This document shows positions 1 to 8,397 of a stretch of 64,000 nucleotides of DNA, piece by piece. This DNA comes from Streptomyces achromogenes. Its GTDB lineage: Bacteria; Actinomycetota; Actinomycetes; Streptomycetales; Streptomycetaceae. The DNA lies in assembly GCF_030816715.1 (NCBI RefSeq), contig NZ_JAUSYH010000001.1:2170001-2234000 (forward strand), read 5' to 3'. How positions within the stretch are numbered: position 1 is the first letter of the stretch; every line of letters starts with the position of its first letter. The position numbers were made by a program, and so were the translations under genes. Under the pieces are notes generated by a model. It worked only from the letters and a program-made list of their open reading frames with translations. It searched no databases and was not told the origin of the DNA.

Positions 1-158
1 AGGCTTCCCAGCCCCATGCCGACGCTGGTCACGGCATCCTTCGTCTGGTACCCGGCGGCGTCCTCGTCGGGATGGACGCGGACGCTGATGATCTCGATCA
101 CGGTGAGCAGCACGAAGGCGGGTATCGACCACAGCACGACATCGGGCAGGTTCGGCAT
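1..158 (-). CDS. Sterol desaturase / fatty acid hydroxylase family protein, N-terminal part (partial)
   Basis: Only the first 52 codons are in the window; the gene runs off the left edge. The ATG at 158 begins MPNLPDVVLWSIPAFVLLTV, a short polar start followed by a hydrophobic membrane segment at about residues 7-24, then a charged stretch ending near GMGLGS. This layout resembles my recollection of actinobacterial membrane sterol-desaturase-like proteins, which are di-iron hydroxylases with histidine clusters. Those clusters would lie outside the window, so the catalytic motif cannot be checked here. The call rests on N-terminal resemblance alone. Confidence 0.55.
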   Translation of the reverse strand, partial: MPNLPDVVLWSIPAFVLLTVIEIISVRVHPDEDAAGYQTKDAVTSVGMGLGS

Positions 159-352
159 GCAGGAACCGTAGAACCGCTGGTGGGCTGCGGCTAGACGGTG
201 TTACCGACAAGTATTTCCTGGGGTACGCGCTTGCTTGTTGGTGATCCCCGCCAACCCGCGGCGGCGGACCCGCCCGCTTCACGCCTCCTTCACACCCCGC
301 CGCCCCGCACGCACGCCTCCCCGCACTCCCTCGGCCTCGCGCCCGCGCCGCC

Positions 353-1063
353 TCACACCCCCGTGGCCCCCAGCAGTGATCCGACCACGTACGTCACCCC
401 CATGGCGAGGGCCCCGCCGCCCACATTGCGCACCACCGCCCGCCCGGGGGGTGCGGCGCCCAGCCGCGCGCCGGACCAGCCCGTGGCGGTCAGGGCCACC
501 AGGACGGACACGACGGTCACCGGGAGACGCAGGTCGGCCGGGGGCAGCACGACGGCCAGCAGCGGCAGCAGGGCGCCCACCGTGAAGGCGAGGAAGCTCG
601 CCCAGGCCGCATGCCAGGGATTGGTGAGGTCGTCGGGGTCGATGCCGAGCTCCACGCGCGCGTGCGCCCGCAGGGCGTCCCGCTCCGTGAGCTGGACGGC
701 CGCCTCCCGGGCCACGTCCCGGGACAGGCCCCGCTCCTCCAGCAGCTCCGTCAGCTCCTCCAGTTCGGCCTCGGGCTGCTCGCGCAGCTCCTGCCGCTCC
801 AGCGCGAGCGCGGCCTTCTCGGAGTCCCGCTGGGTCGACACCGAGACGTACTCGCCCGCCGCCATGGACATCGACCCGGCGAGCAGCCCGGCGAGGCCGG
901 CCGTCAGCAGCGCCGAGCGGTCGTCCGTCGCGCCGGCCACGCCGACGACGAGACCCGCGGTGGAGACGATGCCGTCGTTGGCGCCGAGGACCGCGGCGCG
1001 CAGCCAGTTGAGCCGGGATCCGAGCGAGCCGTCGTGGGCCTCTGCGTGGGTGGGTTCCGTCAC
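353..1063 (-). CDS. VIT1/CCC1 family transporter (Fe2+/Mn2+ transporter-like)
   Basis: A 236-residue membrane protein of the VIT/CCC1 family, which in characterised members moves Fe2+ or Mn2+ across membranes. The family's N-terminal signature is clear: LRAAVLGANDGIVSTAGLVV in the first membrane segment, then GLLAGSMSMAAGEYVSVSTQ in the second. A long charged cytoplasmic section rich in Glu follows (about residues 85-150), the usual place of the family's metal-binding domain, and then three hydrophobic segments to the C-terminus. I start it at GTG 1063 (VTEPTHAEAHDG); the open frame continues upstream but that part is Arg/Pro-rich and unlike the family. It is divergent from the exonuclease gene at 1354. 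Metal specificity is not readable from sequence. Confidence 0.88.
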   Translation of the reverse strand: MTEPTHAEAHDGSLGSRLNWLRAAVLGANDGIVSTAGLVVGVAGATDDRSALLTAGLAGLLAGSMSMAAGEYVSVSTQRDSEKAALALERQELREQPEAELEELTELLEERGLSRDVAREAAVQLTERDALRAHARVELGIDPDDLTNPWHAAWASFLAFTVGALLPLLAVVLPPADLRLPVTVVSVLVALTATGWSGARLGAAPPGRAVVRNVGGGALAMGVTYVVGSLLGATGV

Positions 1064-1353
1064 AGGACGGAGGATGGCACCTCGCGGGCCGCGGGTCGCG
1101 TTGCGACGCCGGGCCGCACGCGAGGGTCCGGGCGGAGCGGCCGGGACGTGGACGAGGGGCGCCACGGACGGACGAGGGACGGAGAGGCGCAACGACAGGG
1201 AGCGCGGCCGGAGTTGCCCCGTCGTCGGCCTGCCCTCCGACGCACGCGTGCGTGCGCACCGCGAACTCCCGTGCGGCCCGGAGGACTTCCCGCGCCCGGT
1301 GCCGCGGGGCGGGGGCGGCGGGGTGTCGGTGCGGGCCCGTATCCTCAGTGACC

Positions 1354-2355
1354 ATGCTCGAAGACCACACGACGACAGCGTCGTCCCCCACGGAGTGGCC
1401 GACCGCGTATCCCCGGGGATACGCGGTCGTTGACGTGGAGACCACCGGCCTGGCGCGGGACGACCGGATCATCTCCGCGGCCGTCTACCGGCTGGACGCG
1501 CGCGGTGAGGTCGAGGACCACTGGTACACGCTGGTCAACCCGCAACGCGACCCGGGTCCGGTGTGGATACACGGTCTGACGAGCGACGTGCTGGCGGGCG
1601 CGCCCCTCTTCCACGAGGTGGCGGAGGAGTTCGCCGCCCGGCTCGACGGCCGGGTGCTCGTCGCGCACAACGCGGTCTTCGACTGGCAGATGATCGCGCG
1701 GGAGTACGCGCGCGCGGAGCGCGAGGCGCCCGTGCGGCAGCGGCTGTGCACCATCGCGCTGTCCAAGGAGTTGGGCCTGCCGCTGCCCAACCACAAGCTG
1801 GAGTCGCTCGCGGCCCACTTCGGCGTCGTGCAGCAGCGGGCGCACCACGCGCTGGACGACGCACGCGTCCTCGCGGAGGCGTTCCGGCCGAGCCTGCGGG
1901 CCGCGGCGGAGGGCGGAGTCCGGCTGCCGCTGCTCGAGTGCCGGCCGCTGACGGAGTGGGCCGACCGTCCGGCGTCCCTGATCGGGCGGCAGGCGGGCGG
2001 TCCGGGCGGCGGCTACGGCGGCTACCGGCCCAGCAGTTGGCGGCCGTCCCGCAAGAGGCCGGTGTGCCCGCACCCGAACCCCGGGCGGTACGAGGACGGC
2101 AAGAGGCTCAAGCAGGGCATGCGGGTCGCCTTCTCGGGCGACACCTCGGTCGAGCGCGAGCTGCTGGAGGACCGTGCCGCCGAGGCGGGACTGCATGTCG
2201 CCACCAGCCTGTCCCGGCTGACCAGCCTGCTGGTCACCAACGACCCCGACTCGGGCACGTCGAAGGTGGTGAAGGCGCGGCAGTTCGGCACGCCCGTGGT
2301 GGACGAGGCCGCGTTCGGGCAGCTCCTGCGGGATGTGGAGCCCGCCGACGAGTGA
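1354..2355 (+). CDS. DEDDh 3'-5' exonuclease with C-terminal BRCT-like domain
   Basis: A 333-residue DnaQ-type exonuclease. All three Exo motifs are present: DVETTGL at residues 27-33 (Exo I), a HNAVFDWQM segment (Exo II), and HHALDDARV (Exo III, DEDDh type). A Gly/Arg-rich linker follows, then a BRCT-like region from about residue 248 (RLKQGMRVAFSGDTSVEREL ... SLLVTNDPDSGTSKVVKARQ). This order matches actinobacterial DnaQ-like proteins thought to act in DNA repair rather than as the replicative epsilon subunit. The start is ATG 1354; an upstream in-frame extension is Arg-rich and rejected. The 5' coding part carries a 30-bp perfect palindrome (see the repeat entry). The substrate is unknown. 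Confidence 0.88.
   Translation: MLEDHTTTASSPTEWPTAYPRGYAVVDVETTGLARDDRIISAAVYRLDARGEVEDHWYTLVNPQRDPGPVWIHGLTSDVLAGAPLFHEVAEEFAARLDGRVLVAHNAVFDWQMIAREYARAEREAPVRQRLCTIALSKELGLPLPNHKLESLAAHFGVVQQRAHHALDDARVLAEAFRPSLRAAAEGGVRLPLLECRPLTEWADRPASLIGRQAGGPGGGYGGYRPSSWRPSRKRPVCPHPNPGRYEDGKRLKQGMRVAFSGDTSVERELLEDRAAEAGLHVATSLSRLTSLLVTNDPDSGTSKVVKARQFGTPVVDEAAFGQLLRDVEPADE
1400..1429. repeat. 30-bp perfect palindrome inside the exonuclease coding region
   Basis: Positions 1400-1414 are the exact reverse complement of 1415-1429, with no spacer; each half reads CGACCGCGTATCCCC or its complement. It covers codons for residues 16-26 of the exonuclease, starting 46 bases after the start codon. As RNA it could form a hairpin near the ribosome entry region; as DNA it could be a binding site for a dimeric protein. 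Confidence 0.9.
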
Positions 2356-2491
2356 CCGGCGCGGACGGCTGGGCACCCGCGGGCACGGCTGCGCGAAGCC
2401 GCCGGCGCCGACCGGTGCGTACGGGTGATTGCCGCGCGACTCGCCCGCCGCCCGCTCGCCCGCGCGGGGGCGACGGCTCACCCTGTGGCGC

Positions 2492-2725
2492 ATGGCGAGA
2501 TGCGAAGTTTGCGGCAATGACTACGGAATGACCTTCGAGGTGCACGCGCAGGGCGCGGTCCACGTCTTCGACTGCTTCTCCTGTGCGATCCATCGCATGG
2601 CCCCCATCTGCGAGCACTGCAGGGTGCAGATCATCGGCCAGGGCGTCGAGGTGGAGGGTCACTGGTACTGCGGCGCGCACTGCGCCCGCGCGGAGGGCCG
2701 GGTGGGGATCGTCGACAGGGTCTGA
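2492..2725 (+). CDS. Small Cys-rich zinc-binding protein (prokaryotic metallothionein-like)
   Basis: A 77-residue protein with evenly spaced cysteine pairs: CEVCGN near the N-terminus, CFSCAIH in the middle, CEHC, and YCGAHC near the end. These would give two treble-clef or zinc-ribbon-like sites. From memory, closely similar proteins in Streptomyces are annotated as prokaryotic metallothionein family. I chose the ATG at 2492 (MARCEVCGN), because the 21 in-frame codons before it encode Arg/Pro-rich sequence and the family starts at MARCEVC. It lies between the exonuclease and SURF1 genes on the same strand, with no functional link visible. Zinc binding is inferred from the cysteines. Confidence 0.75.
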   Translation: MARCEVCGNDYGMTFEVHAQGAVHVFDCFSCAIHRMAPICEHCRVQIIGQGVEVEGHWYCGAHCARAEGRVGIVDRV

Positions 2726-2794
2726 GCCCGCGCCCGGCCGGCGGCCCGTGGCGGCCGGCCGCCGAGGACGTCCCGCGGCACCCGGCCGCATGCG

Positions 2795-2823
2795 CCCCAC
2801 GACCGAGTTGTACGGTCGTGGGG
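2795..2823. promoter_or_regulatory. Perfect 11-bp inverted repeat overlapping the SURF1 start, with a possible leaderless promoter
   Basis: CCCCACGACCG (2795-2805) and CGGTCGTGGGG (2813-2823) are perfect inverse complements around a 7-base centre. The last G of the right arm is the first base of the GTG start of the SURF1 gene. A TACGGT hexamer at 2811-2816 lies 6 bases before that start, the usual spacing for a -10 box of a leaderless Streptomyces transcript. The site could be an operator over the promoter, or a 5' hairpin if transcription starts further upstream. This is inference from position and symmetry. Confidence 0.5.
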
Positions 2824-3614
2824 TGTACCGCTTCCTGTTGTCCCGGCAGTGGGTGATCCTCACGCTGGTCTCCCTCCTCCTCATCCCCACGATGATCAGG
2901 CTGGGCTTCTGGCAGATGCACCGCTACGAGGAGCGCACCGCGCGCAACCAGCTCGTCTCCGACGCGCTGTCCTCCGACGCGGTGCCCGTCGAGAGGCTGA
3001 CCGCCGTCGGCCACGTCGTCACCCGCGGCGAGCGGTACCGCAACGTGAGCGCCACCGGCGTCTTCGACACCGGCCACGAGGTCGTCGTCCGGCGCCGGGT
3101 CAACGCCGACGACACGGTCGGCTTCCACGTCCTCACCCCGCTCGTCCTGACGGACGGCAAGGTGCTGCTGGTCAACCGGGGCTGGATCCCCGCGGACGGC
3201 CCGACCCAGACCGCCTTCCCCGAGATCCCCGCGCCGCCCGCCGGCAGGGTCACGGTCACCGGTCGGCTGATGCCCGACGAGACGACCGCGGCGAGCGGCA
3301 TCAAGGACCTCAAGGGGCTCCCGGACCGGCAGGTCATGCTGATCAACAGCGAGCGGGAGTCCCGGCGGCTCGGCACACAGGTGCTCGGCGGCTACATCGC
3401 GCTGACGGCCCCCGCGCCCAAGGGCGACAGCCCCGAGCTGCTGGGCCCGCCCGGCAGCGAGGACGCGGCGCTGAACTTCGCGTACACCATCCAGTGGTGG
3501 CTGTTCGCCGCCGGCGTCCCCGTCGGCTGGCTGATCCTGGTCCGCCGCGAGGCGCGCGAGCGGGCCGCGGCGGCCGCCCGGGAGCCGGAGCCGGCCGAGC
3601 CGGCGACGGTGTAG
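2823..3614 (+). CDS. SURF1 family protein (cytochrome c oxidase assembly)
   Basis: A 263-residue membrane protein of the SURF1/Shy1 family, which helps assemble haem-copper cytochrome oxidase. Visible family features are an N-terminal membrane helix (WVILTLVSLLLIPTMIRLGF) followed at once by WQMHRYEERTARN, an extracytoplasmic beta-rich domain with LLVNRGWIPADG, and a C-terminal helix introduced by NFAYTIQWWLFA. The tail is Glu/Ala-rich and cytoplasmic. The start could be GTG 2823 (VYRFLLSRQWV), which matches the family, or ATG 2790, 11 codons earlier. No clear Shine-Dalgarno site precedes either. I prefer GTG 2823, translated from a leaderless mRNA. No oxidase genes adjoin it. Confidence 0.92.
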   Translation: MYRFLLSRQWVILTLVSLLLIPTMIRLGFWQMHRYEERTARNQLVSDALSSDAVPVERLTAVGHVVTRGERYRNVSATGVFDTGHEVVVRRRVNADDTVGFHVLTPLVLTDGKVLLVNRGWIPADGPTQTAFPEIPAPPAGRVTVTGRLMPDETTAASGIKDLKGLPDRQVMLINSERESRRLGTQVLGGYIALTAPAPKGDSPELLGPPGSEDAALNFAYTIQWWLFAAGVPVGWLILVRREARERAAAAAREPEPAEPATV

Positions 3615-3678
3615 CACCGCCGGCCCGGCCGAACCCCGCCACGCCCGCCGCACCCTGTGCGCTCCGGTGTCCCGCGCG

Positions 3679-3912
3679 TCAGCAGCAGCGGCTCTGCGGA
3701 TGCTCCTCGCGGTGCCGGCTGCGCAGCGCCTGGTACTCGCGCGGGGTCGGGACCGGAGCGAGCGGGTGGTGGCGCCGGCGCCGCTCGCAGTAGCGGTCGT
3801 ACTCCCCCTCGCCGGTCAGCTCGCGCAGGTACCAGCGCACGGCCCGCGCCCAGCCCACGGCCGCCCGCAGGAGCCGGCGCCCCGCCCGCGCCCCGCGCAC
3901 GGTGACGCTCAC
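3679..3912 (-). CDS. YbdD/YjiX family small protein, partner of CstA
   Basis: A 77-residue basic protein. The centre contains WYLRELTGEGEYDRYCERRR and the end PTPREYQALRSRHREEHPQSRC, both typical of the YbdD/YjiX family. It begins with GTG 3912, which overlaps the TGA stop of cstA (GTGA), so the two are translationally coupled. Small proteins of this family are regularly encoded directly downstream of cstA-type pyruvate/peptide transporters and are thought to be needed for their activity; that role here is by analogy. The C-terminal CC and the many Arg residues suggest a cytoplasmic location at the membrane face. Confidence 0.85.
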   Translation of the reverse strand: MSVTVRGARAGRRLLRAAVGWARAVRWYLRELTGEGEYDRYCERRRRHHPLAPVPTPREYQALRSRHREEHPQSRCC

Positions 3913-6041
3913 GATCCCACCGCGGCCGGCACGTCGATCCGGGACTCGACGAAGGGCGCCTCGGTCGTCGGCAGCGGAGCCGACGAGCGCACGGCCCGTA
4001 CGCACACCACCGCCGCGTTCACGATCACCACGGCGACCAGCAGCAGGAACACGGCGATCAGCACGCCGTCCACCGTGGAGTTGGCGACCACCGTGTGCAT
4101 GTCGGCAGCCGACTTGGCGGGCGCCAGCACCTGCCCGGCGTCGAGGGCGTCGGCGTACCGGGCGCGCTGGGCGAAGAAGCCGATCCTGGGGTCGTCGGAG
4201 AAGATCTTCTGCCAGCCGGCGGTGAAGGTGATCGCCACGACCCAGGCCAGCGGCACACCCGTCACCCAGGCCCAGCGCAGCCGCCCGGACTTGATCAGCA
4301 CCGTCGTGCACACGGTCAGGGCGATGGCGGCCAGCAGCTGGTTGGCGATGCCGAAGAGCGGGAAGAGCTGGTTGATCCCGCCGAGCGGGTCCGTGGCGCC
4401 GCTGTACAGGAAGTAGCCCCAGGCGGCGACGACCAGACCGCTGCAGAGCCAGATGCCGGGCTTCCAGTTGACCCGGCCGACCGGCTTCCACACGTTGCCG
4501 AGCATGTCCTGGAGCATGAAGCGGCCGACGCGGGTGCCGGCGTCCACCGTGGTCAGGATGAACAGCGCCTCGAACATGATGGCGAAGTGGTACCAGAACG
4601 CCTTCATCGCGGTGCCGCCGAAGACGCCGGAGAAGATCTCCGACATGCCGACAGCGAGGGTGGGGGCGCCGCCGGAGCGGGCGATCAGGGTCTGCTCCTC
4701 GACCGCCCTGGCGGCGGAGGTGAGCTGGTCGGGGCTGATGGTGAAGCCGAGGCCCGCGACCGCGTGGGACGCCGACCCGGCCGTCGCGCCCAGCAGTCCG
4801 GCCGGCGCGTTCATCGCGTAGTACAGGCCCGGCTCCAGGGTGGCCGCGGCGATCAACGCCATGATCGCGACGAACGACTCCATCAGCATCGCGCCGTAGC
4901 CGATGAGCCGGACCTGGGACTCCTTCTGGATCAGCTTGGGCGTCGTCCCGGACGAGACGAGCGCGTGGAAGCCGGACAGCGCGCCGCAGGCGATGGTGAT
5001 GAAGAGGAACGGGAACAGCGCCCCCGCGAAGACGGGTCCCGCGCCCGACGAGGCGAAGTCGCTGACCGCGTCCGTCCTGAGCACGGGCGCGGCCACGACC
5101 ACGCCGACCGCCAGCAGCGCGATGGTGCCGATCTTCATGAAGGTGGAGAGGTAGTCGCGCGGGGCGAGCAGCATCCACACCGGCAGGACGGACGCGACGA
5201 AGCCGTACCCGACGAGGCAGAAGACGAGGGTCGTCGGACTGAGCGTGAAGGCGCCGGCCAGCGAGGAGTTCTGCACCCAGCTGCCGCCCACGATCGCGAG
5301 CAGCAGCAGCGCCACGCCGATGAGGCTGGTCTCCACGACCCGGCCCGGGCGGATGCGGTGCAGCCAGAAGCCCATGAACAGGGCGATGGGCACGGTCATC
5401 GCGACGGAGAACGTCCCCCAGGGCGAGTGGGCGAGCGCGTTGACCACGACCAGCGCCAGCACGCCCAGCAGAATGATCATGATGGCGAAGACGGCGACGA
5501 GGGCCGCCGCTCCGCCCGCGCGGCCGATCTCGTCGCGGGCCATCTGCCCGAGCGAGGTGCCGTCCCGGCGCATGGAGAGGAACAGCACGACCATGTCCTG
5601 CACCGCGCCCGCGAAGATCACTCCGGCGACGATCCACAGGGTGCCGGGCAGATAGCCCATCTGGGCCGCGAGCACGGGTCCCACCAGGGGGCCCGCGCCG
5701 GCGATCGCGGCGAAGTGGTGGCCGAGCAGGACCCGGCGGTCGGTGGGCTGGAAGTCGACGCCGTCCTCGAGGCGTTCGGCGGGGGTGGCCCGGCGGTCGT
5801 CCGGGCGCAGCACGCGGCGGGCGATGAAGCGGGAGTAGAAGCGGTAGGCGATGGCGTACGAGCCGAGGGCCGCGACCACCAGCCAGACCGCCGAGATCCG
5901 CTCCCCCCGGGCGAGGGCGACGACACCCCAGGCGACGGCGCCGAGCAGCGCGACGGCCGCCCACAGCAGGACGGATCTCAGTGACATACGCGACTTTTCC
6001 GGCCCCGGAAGACCGGTTGCGGGCAGGGTGGACACAGACAT
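3909..6041 (-). CDS. cstA: CstA family carbon-starvation transporter (pyruvate/peptide uptake)
   Basis: A 710-residue membrane protein, full length for CstA/BtsT, with more than fifteen hydrophobic segments. Typical CstA sequence includes ATPAERLEDGVDFQPTDRRV followed by LLGHHFAAIAGAGPLVGPVL, the QMGYLPGTLWIVAGVIFAGA region, and a late GINQLFPLFGIANQLLAAIA. In enteric bacteria members take up pyruvate or peptides under carbon limitation. Start ATG 6041 (MSVSTLPATG); a second ATG 18 codons on (MSLRSVLLW) is possible. The ybdD-like gene overlaps its stop. It is divergent from a sodium/solute symporter gene 227 bases away, another carboxylate-type carrier, so the pair may share regulation. No promoter is certain. 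Confidence 0.93.
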   Translation of the reverse strand: MSVSTLPATGLPGPEKSRMSLRSVLLWAAVALLGAVAWGVVALARGERISAVWLVVAALGSYAIAYRFYSRFIARRVLRPDDRRATPAERLEDGVDFQPTDRRVLLGHHFAAIAGAGPLVGPVLAAQMGYLPGTLWIVAGVIFAGAVQDMVVLFLSMRRDGTSLGQMARDEIGRAGGAAALVAVFAIMIILLGVLALVVVNALAHSPWGTFSVAMTVPIALFMGFWLHRIRPGRVVETSLIGVALLLLAIVGGSWVQNSSLAGAFTLSPTTLVFCLVGYGFVASVLPVWMLLAPRDYLSTFMKIGTIALLAVGVVVAAPVLRTDAVSDFASSGAGPVFAGALFPFLFITIACGALSGFHALVSSGTTPKLIQKESQVRLIGYGAMLMESFVAIMALIAAATLEPGLYYAMNAPAGLLGATAGSASHAVAGLGFTISPDQLTSAARAVEEQTLIARSGGAPTLAVGMSEIFSGVFGGTAMKAFWYHFAIMFEALFILTTVDAGTRVGRFMLQDMLGNVWKPVGRVNWKPGIWLCSGLVVAAWGYFLYSGATDPLGGINQLFPLFGIANQLLAAIALTVCTTVLIKSGRLRWAWVTGVPLAWVVAITFTAGWQKIFSDDPRIGFFAQRARYADALDAGQVLAPAKSAADMHTVVANSTVDGVLIAVFLLLVAVVIVNAAVVCVRAVRSSAPLPTTEAPFVESRIDVPAAVGS

Positions 6042-6268
6042 GGCGGCTCCTCGCCTGGGCGGTGCGGCGCGCCTCGTGACACGGGGCGCCAGGAGATCAG
6101 CGACGGGCGGCTCTCCCCGCTCGCTGTCGGTCTGTGCAAGAGTTGCCCGCCCGCCGGAACCGGTTGACAGCGAATTCCCCGTGGATTTTCCGCCGCCTCC
6201 CGGTCAACCGAACCGGCCGTCCGCGCAACTGAACCGGTGAGGGACAGGCACACCAAGGACGGTGACCC

Positions 6269-7825
6269 ATGGCCGACGGCGCCATGACCACGACGTTCCT
6301 CGCCGTGATCGGCGGGGCGTCGCTGCTCGCCGCGACCGCGCGCAGGCTTCGCCCCAGCGACCGGCTGCCCTCCCTGGAGGGCTGGGCGCTCGCCGACCGC
6401 TCCCTCGGCCCCGTCTGGACGTGGCTGCTGCTCGGCGGCACGATCTTCACCGCCTACACCTTCACCGCCGTCCCGGGACTGGCGTACGGCAACGGGGCGT
6501 CCGCGTTCTTCGCCGTGCCGTACACCGTGATCGTCTGCCCGCTCGCCTTCGTCCTGCTGAGCCGCCTGTGGAGCGTGGCCCGCAGCAAGGGCTACGTCAC
6601 GGCCGCCGACTTCGTGCGCGGGCGCTACGGGTCCTCGCCGCTGGCCCTCGTGGTGGCGCTGACCGGGATCCTCGCGACGATGCCGTACCTGGCGCTGCAA
6701 CTGCTCGGGATACGCGCGGTGCTGACGGCCGGCGGCCTGTATCCGCGCGGCGCGGCCGGGGACCTGGTCATGGTGGCGCTGTTCGCGGGGCTCGCGGTGG
6801 CCACCTACCGGCACGGGCTGCGGGCGCCCGCGGTCATCTCCGCGCTGAAGGCGGTCGCCGTGTTCGTGTCGCTGACCGCCGTGTGCTGGCTGGTGCTCCA
6901 GCGGCTCGGCGGGCCGGGCGCCGTCTTCGAGGGCGCCGCCCGGCGGTCCGGCGCACCCGACGTGGCGCACTCCTCGCTGGTCCTCACCGACGGACAGCGG
7001 CCCGCCTACGCCACCCTCGCGCTGGGTTCCGCGCTGGCCCTGCTGATGTACCCGCACGTGCTCACCGCCGGGTTCGCCGCCGACGGACCGCGCACCCTGC
7101 GCAAGGTCGCCGCGGCGCTGCCGGTGTGGACGGGGCTGCTCGCCCTCTTCGGCCTGCTCGGCGTCGCCGCCGTCGCGGCCGGGGTGCGGGCCCCGGCCGG
7201 GGGCGCCGAGGCGGCCGTGCCGATGCTCGTCGACCGGCTGATGCCCGCCGCGCTGGCCGGGCTGGTGTTCGCCGCGATCACCGTGGGGGCGCTGGTCCCG
7301 GCCGCCGTCATGTCGATCGCGGCCGCCACGAGCTTCGTCCGCAACGTGTACGTCGAGTACGTCCATCCGACGGCCACGCCCAAGCGGCAGGTGCGGATCG
7401 CCAAGGCCGTCTCGCTGACCGCGAAGGCGGGCGCGGTGGCCTTCGTGTTCGGGCTGCGCGACCAGGACGCCGTCAACCTCCAGCTGCTCGGCGGGGTGTG
7501 GATCCTGCAGGTCTTCCCCGCCGTGGCCGTCGGGCTGTTCACCGGCCGGCTGCACCCGCGGGCGCTGCTCGCCGGCTGGGCGGCCGGCATGGCCGCCGGG
7601 ACCTACCTCGTGGTGCGCGAGGGGTTCTCCGCCACCGTCAGCCTCGGCTTCGGGCCGATGACGGTCTACGCCGGGCTGGTGGCCCTGCTGCTCAACCTGA
7701 CCGTCGCGGCCGCCGGCACCGCGGTCCTCGAACGCCTGCGCGTCCCCCGCGGCGCCGACACCACCGACCTGCCCTCCCGCCTGGTCCTCAGGCGGCGTCC
7801 CGAGACGGGAGCGAACCACCCGTGA
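6269..7825 (+). CDS. Sodium:solute symporter family protein (monocarboxylate-type)
   Basis: A 518-residue transporter of the SSS family with about thirteen membrane segments. It shows the family pattern of a Trp/Leu-rich start (LEGWALADRSLGPVWTWLLL), a following Gly-rich helix, SKGYVTAADFVRGRYGSSPL, LLGIRAVL, and LVFAAITVGALVPAAVMSIA. The general layout resembles MctP-like carriers of pyruvate, lactate or acetate, but the substrate cannot be read off. ATG 6269 is preceded by AAGGA at 6255-6259. Its stop overlaps the start of a sigma factor gene (GTGA), so transporter and sigma factor are cotranscribed and probably coupled in translation, an unusual arrangement described in the findings. Confidence 0.88.
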   Translation: MADGAMTTTFLAVIGGASLLAATARRLRPSDRLPSLEGWALADRSLGPVWTWLLLGGTIFTAYTFTAVPGLAYGNGASAFFAVPYTVIVCPLAFVLLSRLWSVARSKGYVTAADFVRGRYGSSPLALVVALTGILATMPYLALQLLGIRAVLTAGGLYPRGAAGDLVMVALFAGLAVATYRHGLRAPAVISALKAVAVFVSLTAVCWLVLQRLGGPGAVFEGAARRSGAPDVAHSSLVLTDGQRPAYATLALGSALALLMYPHVLTAGFAADGPRTLRKVAAALPVWTGLLALFGLLGVAAVAAGVRAPAGGAEAAVPMLVDRLMPAALAGLVFAAITVGALVPAAVMSIAAATSFVRNVYVEYVHPTATPKRQVRIAKAVSLTAKAGAVAFVFGLRDQDAVNLQLLGGVWILQVFPAVAVGLFTGRLHPRALLAGWAAGMAAGTYLVVREGFSATVSLGFGPMTVYAGLVALLLNLTVAAAGTAVLERLRVPRGADTTDLPSRLVLRRRPETGANHP

Positions 7826-8397
7826 GACGCAGACACCCCCTCCCCGTGCAGGAGCCCCCCGTGGAGCCGCTCGCCCCCGTGCCGGGCGATCCGGCCGACC
7901 TGGAACGCGAGGCCGGTCTCGCCCGGCTCTTCGAACTGCACTACTCCTCGATGCTGCGGCTGGCCGTGCTGCTCGGCGCGGACGACCCGGAGAACGTGGT
8001 CGCCGAGGCGTACTACCAGATCTACCGGAAGTGGCGGCGGCTGCGGGACGTCGAGGCGGCGGAGGCCTATCTGCGCTCCACCGTCTGCAATCTGACCCGG
8101 ATGCGGATACGGCATCTACAGGTCGCCCGCCGGCATGTGGAGAGCCCGCCGCAGCTGCCGGAGGAGACCGTCGCCTCCGCGGAGAGCGCCGCGCTGCTGC
8201 GCGACGACCAGCGCGTGCTGATCGACGCGCTCCAGCAGCTGCCGGCCCGGCAGCGCGAGGCGCTCGTGCTGCGGCACTGGCTCGGCCTGAAGGAGAGCGA
8301 GATCGCCGCCGCCATGGGCATCTCCCGCGGGTCCGTCAAAACCCACACCTCGCGCGGCCTCGCCGCGCTCACCCAGGCGATGGAGGCCCGGCGATGA
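7822..8397 (+). CDS. ECF RNA polymerase sigma factor (SigE-type family)
   Basis: A 191-residue sigma-70 family protein. Region 2 is seen in ARLFELHYSSMLRLAVLLGA and AEAYYQIYRKWRRLRDVEAA; region 4 in LQQLPARQREALVLRHWLGL followed by KESEIAAAMGISRGSVKTHT, the -35-binding helix-turn-helix. There is no region 3, as in ECF factors. Start GTG 7822 overlaps the symporter stop by four bases; in-frame GTGs at 7846 and 7861 are alternatives, and the first 20 residues are Pro-rich and may be dispensable. It overlaps the next gene at ATGA. The paired small membrane protein downstream is the obvious candidate anti-sigma factor. The target promoters are unknown. Confidence 0.88.
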   Translation: MRRRHPLPVQEPPVEPLAPVPGDPADLEREAGLARLFELHYSSMLRLAVLLGADDPENVVAEAYYQIYRKWRRLRDVEAAEAYLRSTVCNLTRMRIRHLQVARRHVESPPQLPEETVASAESAALLRDDQRVLIDALQQLPARQREALVLRHWLGLKESEIAAAMGISRGSVKTHTSRGLAALTQAMEARR

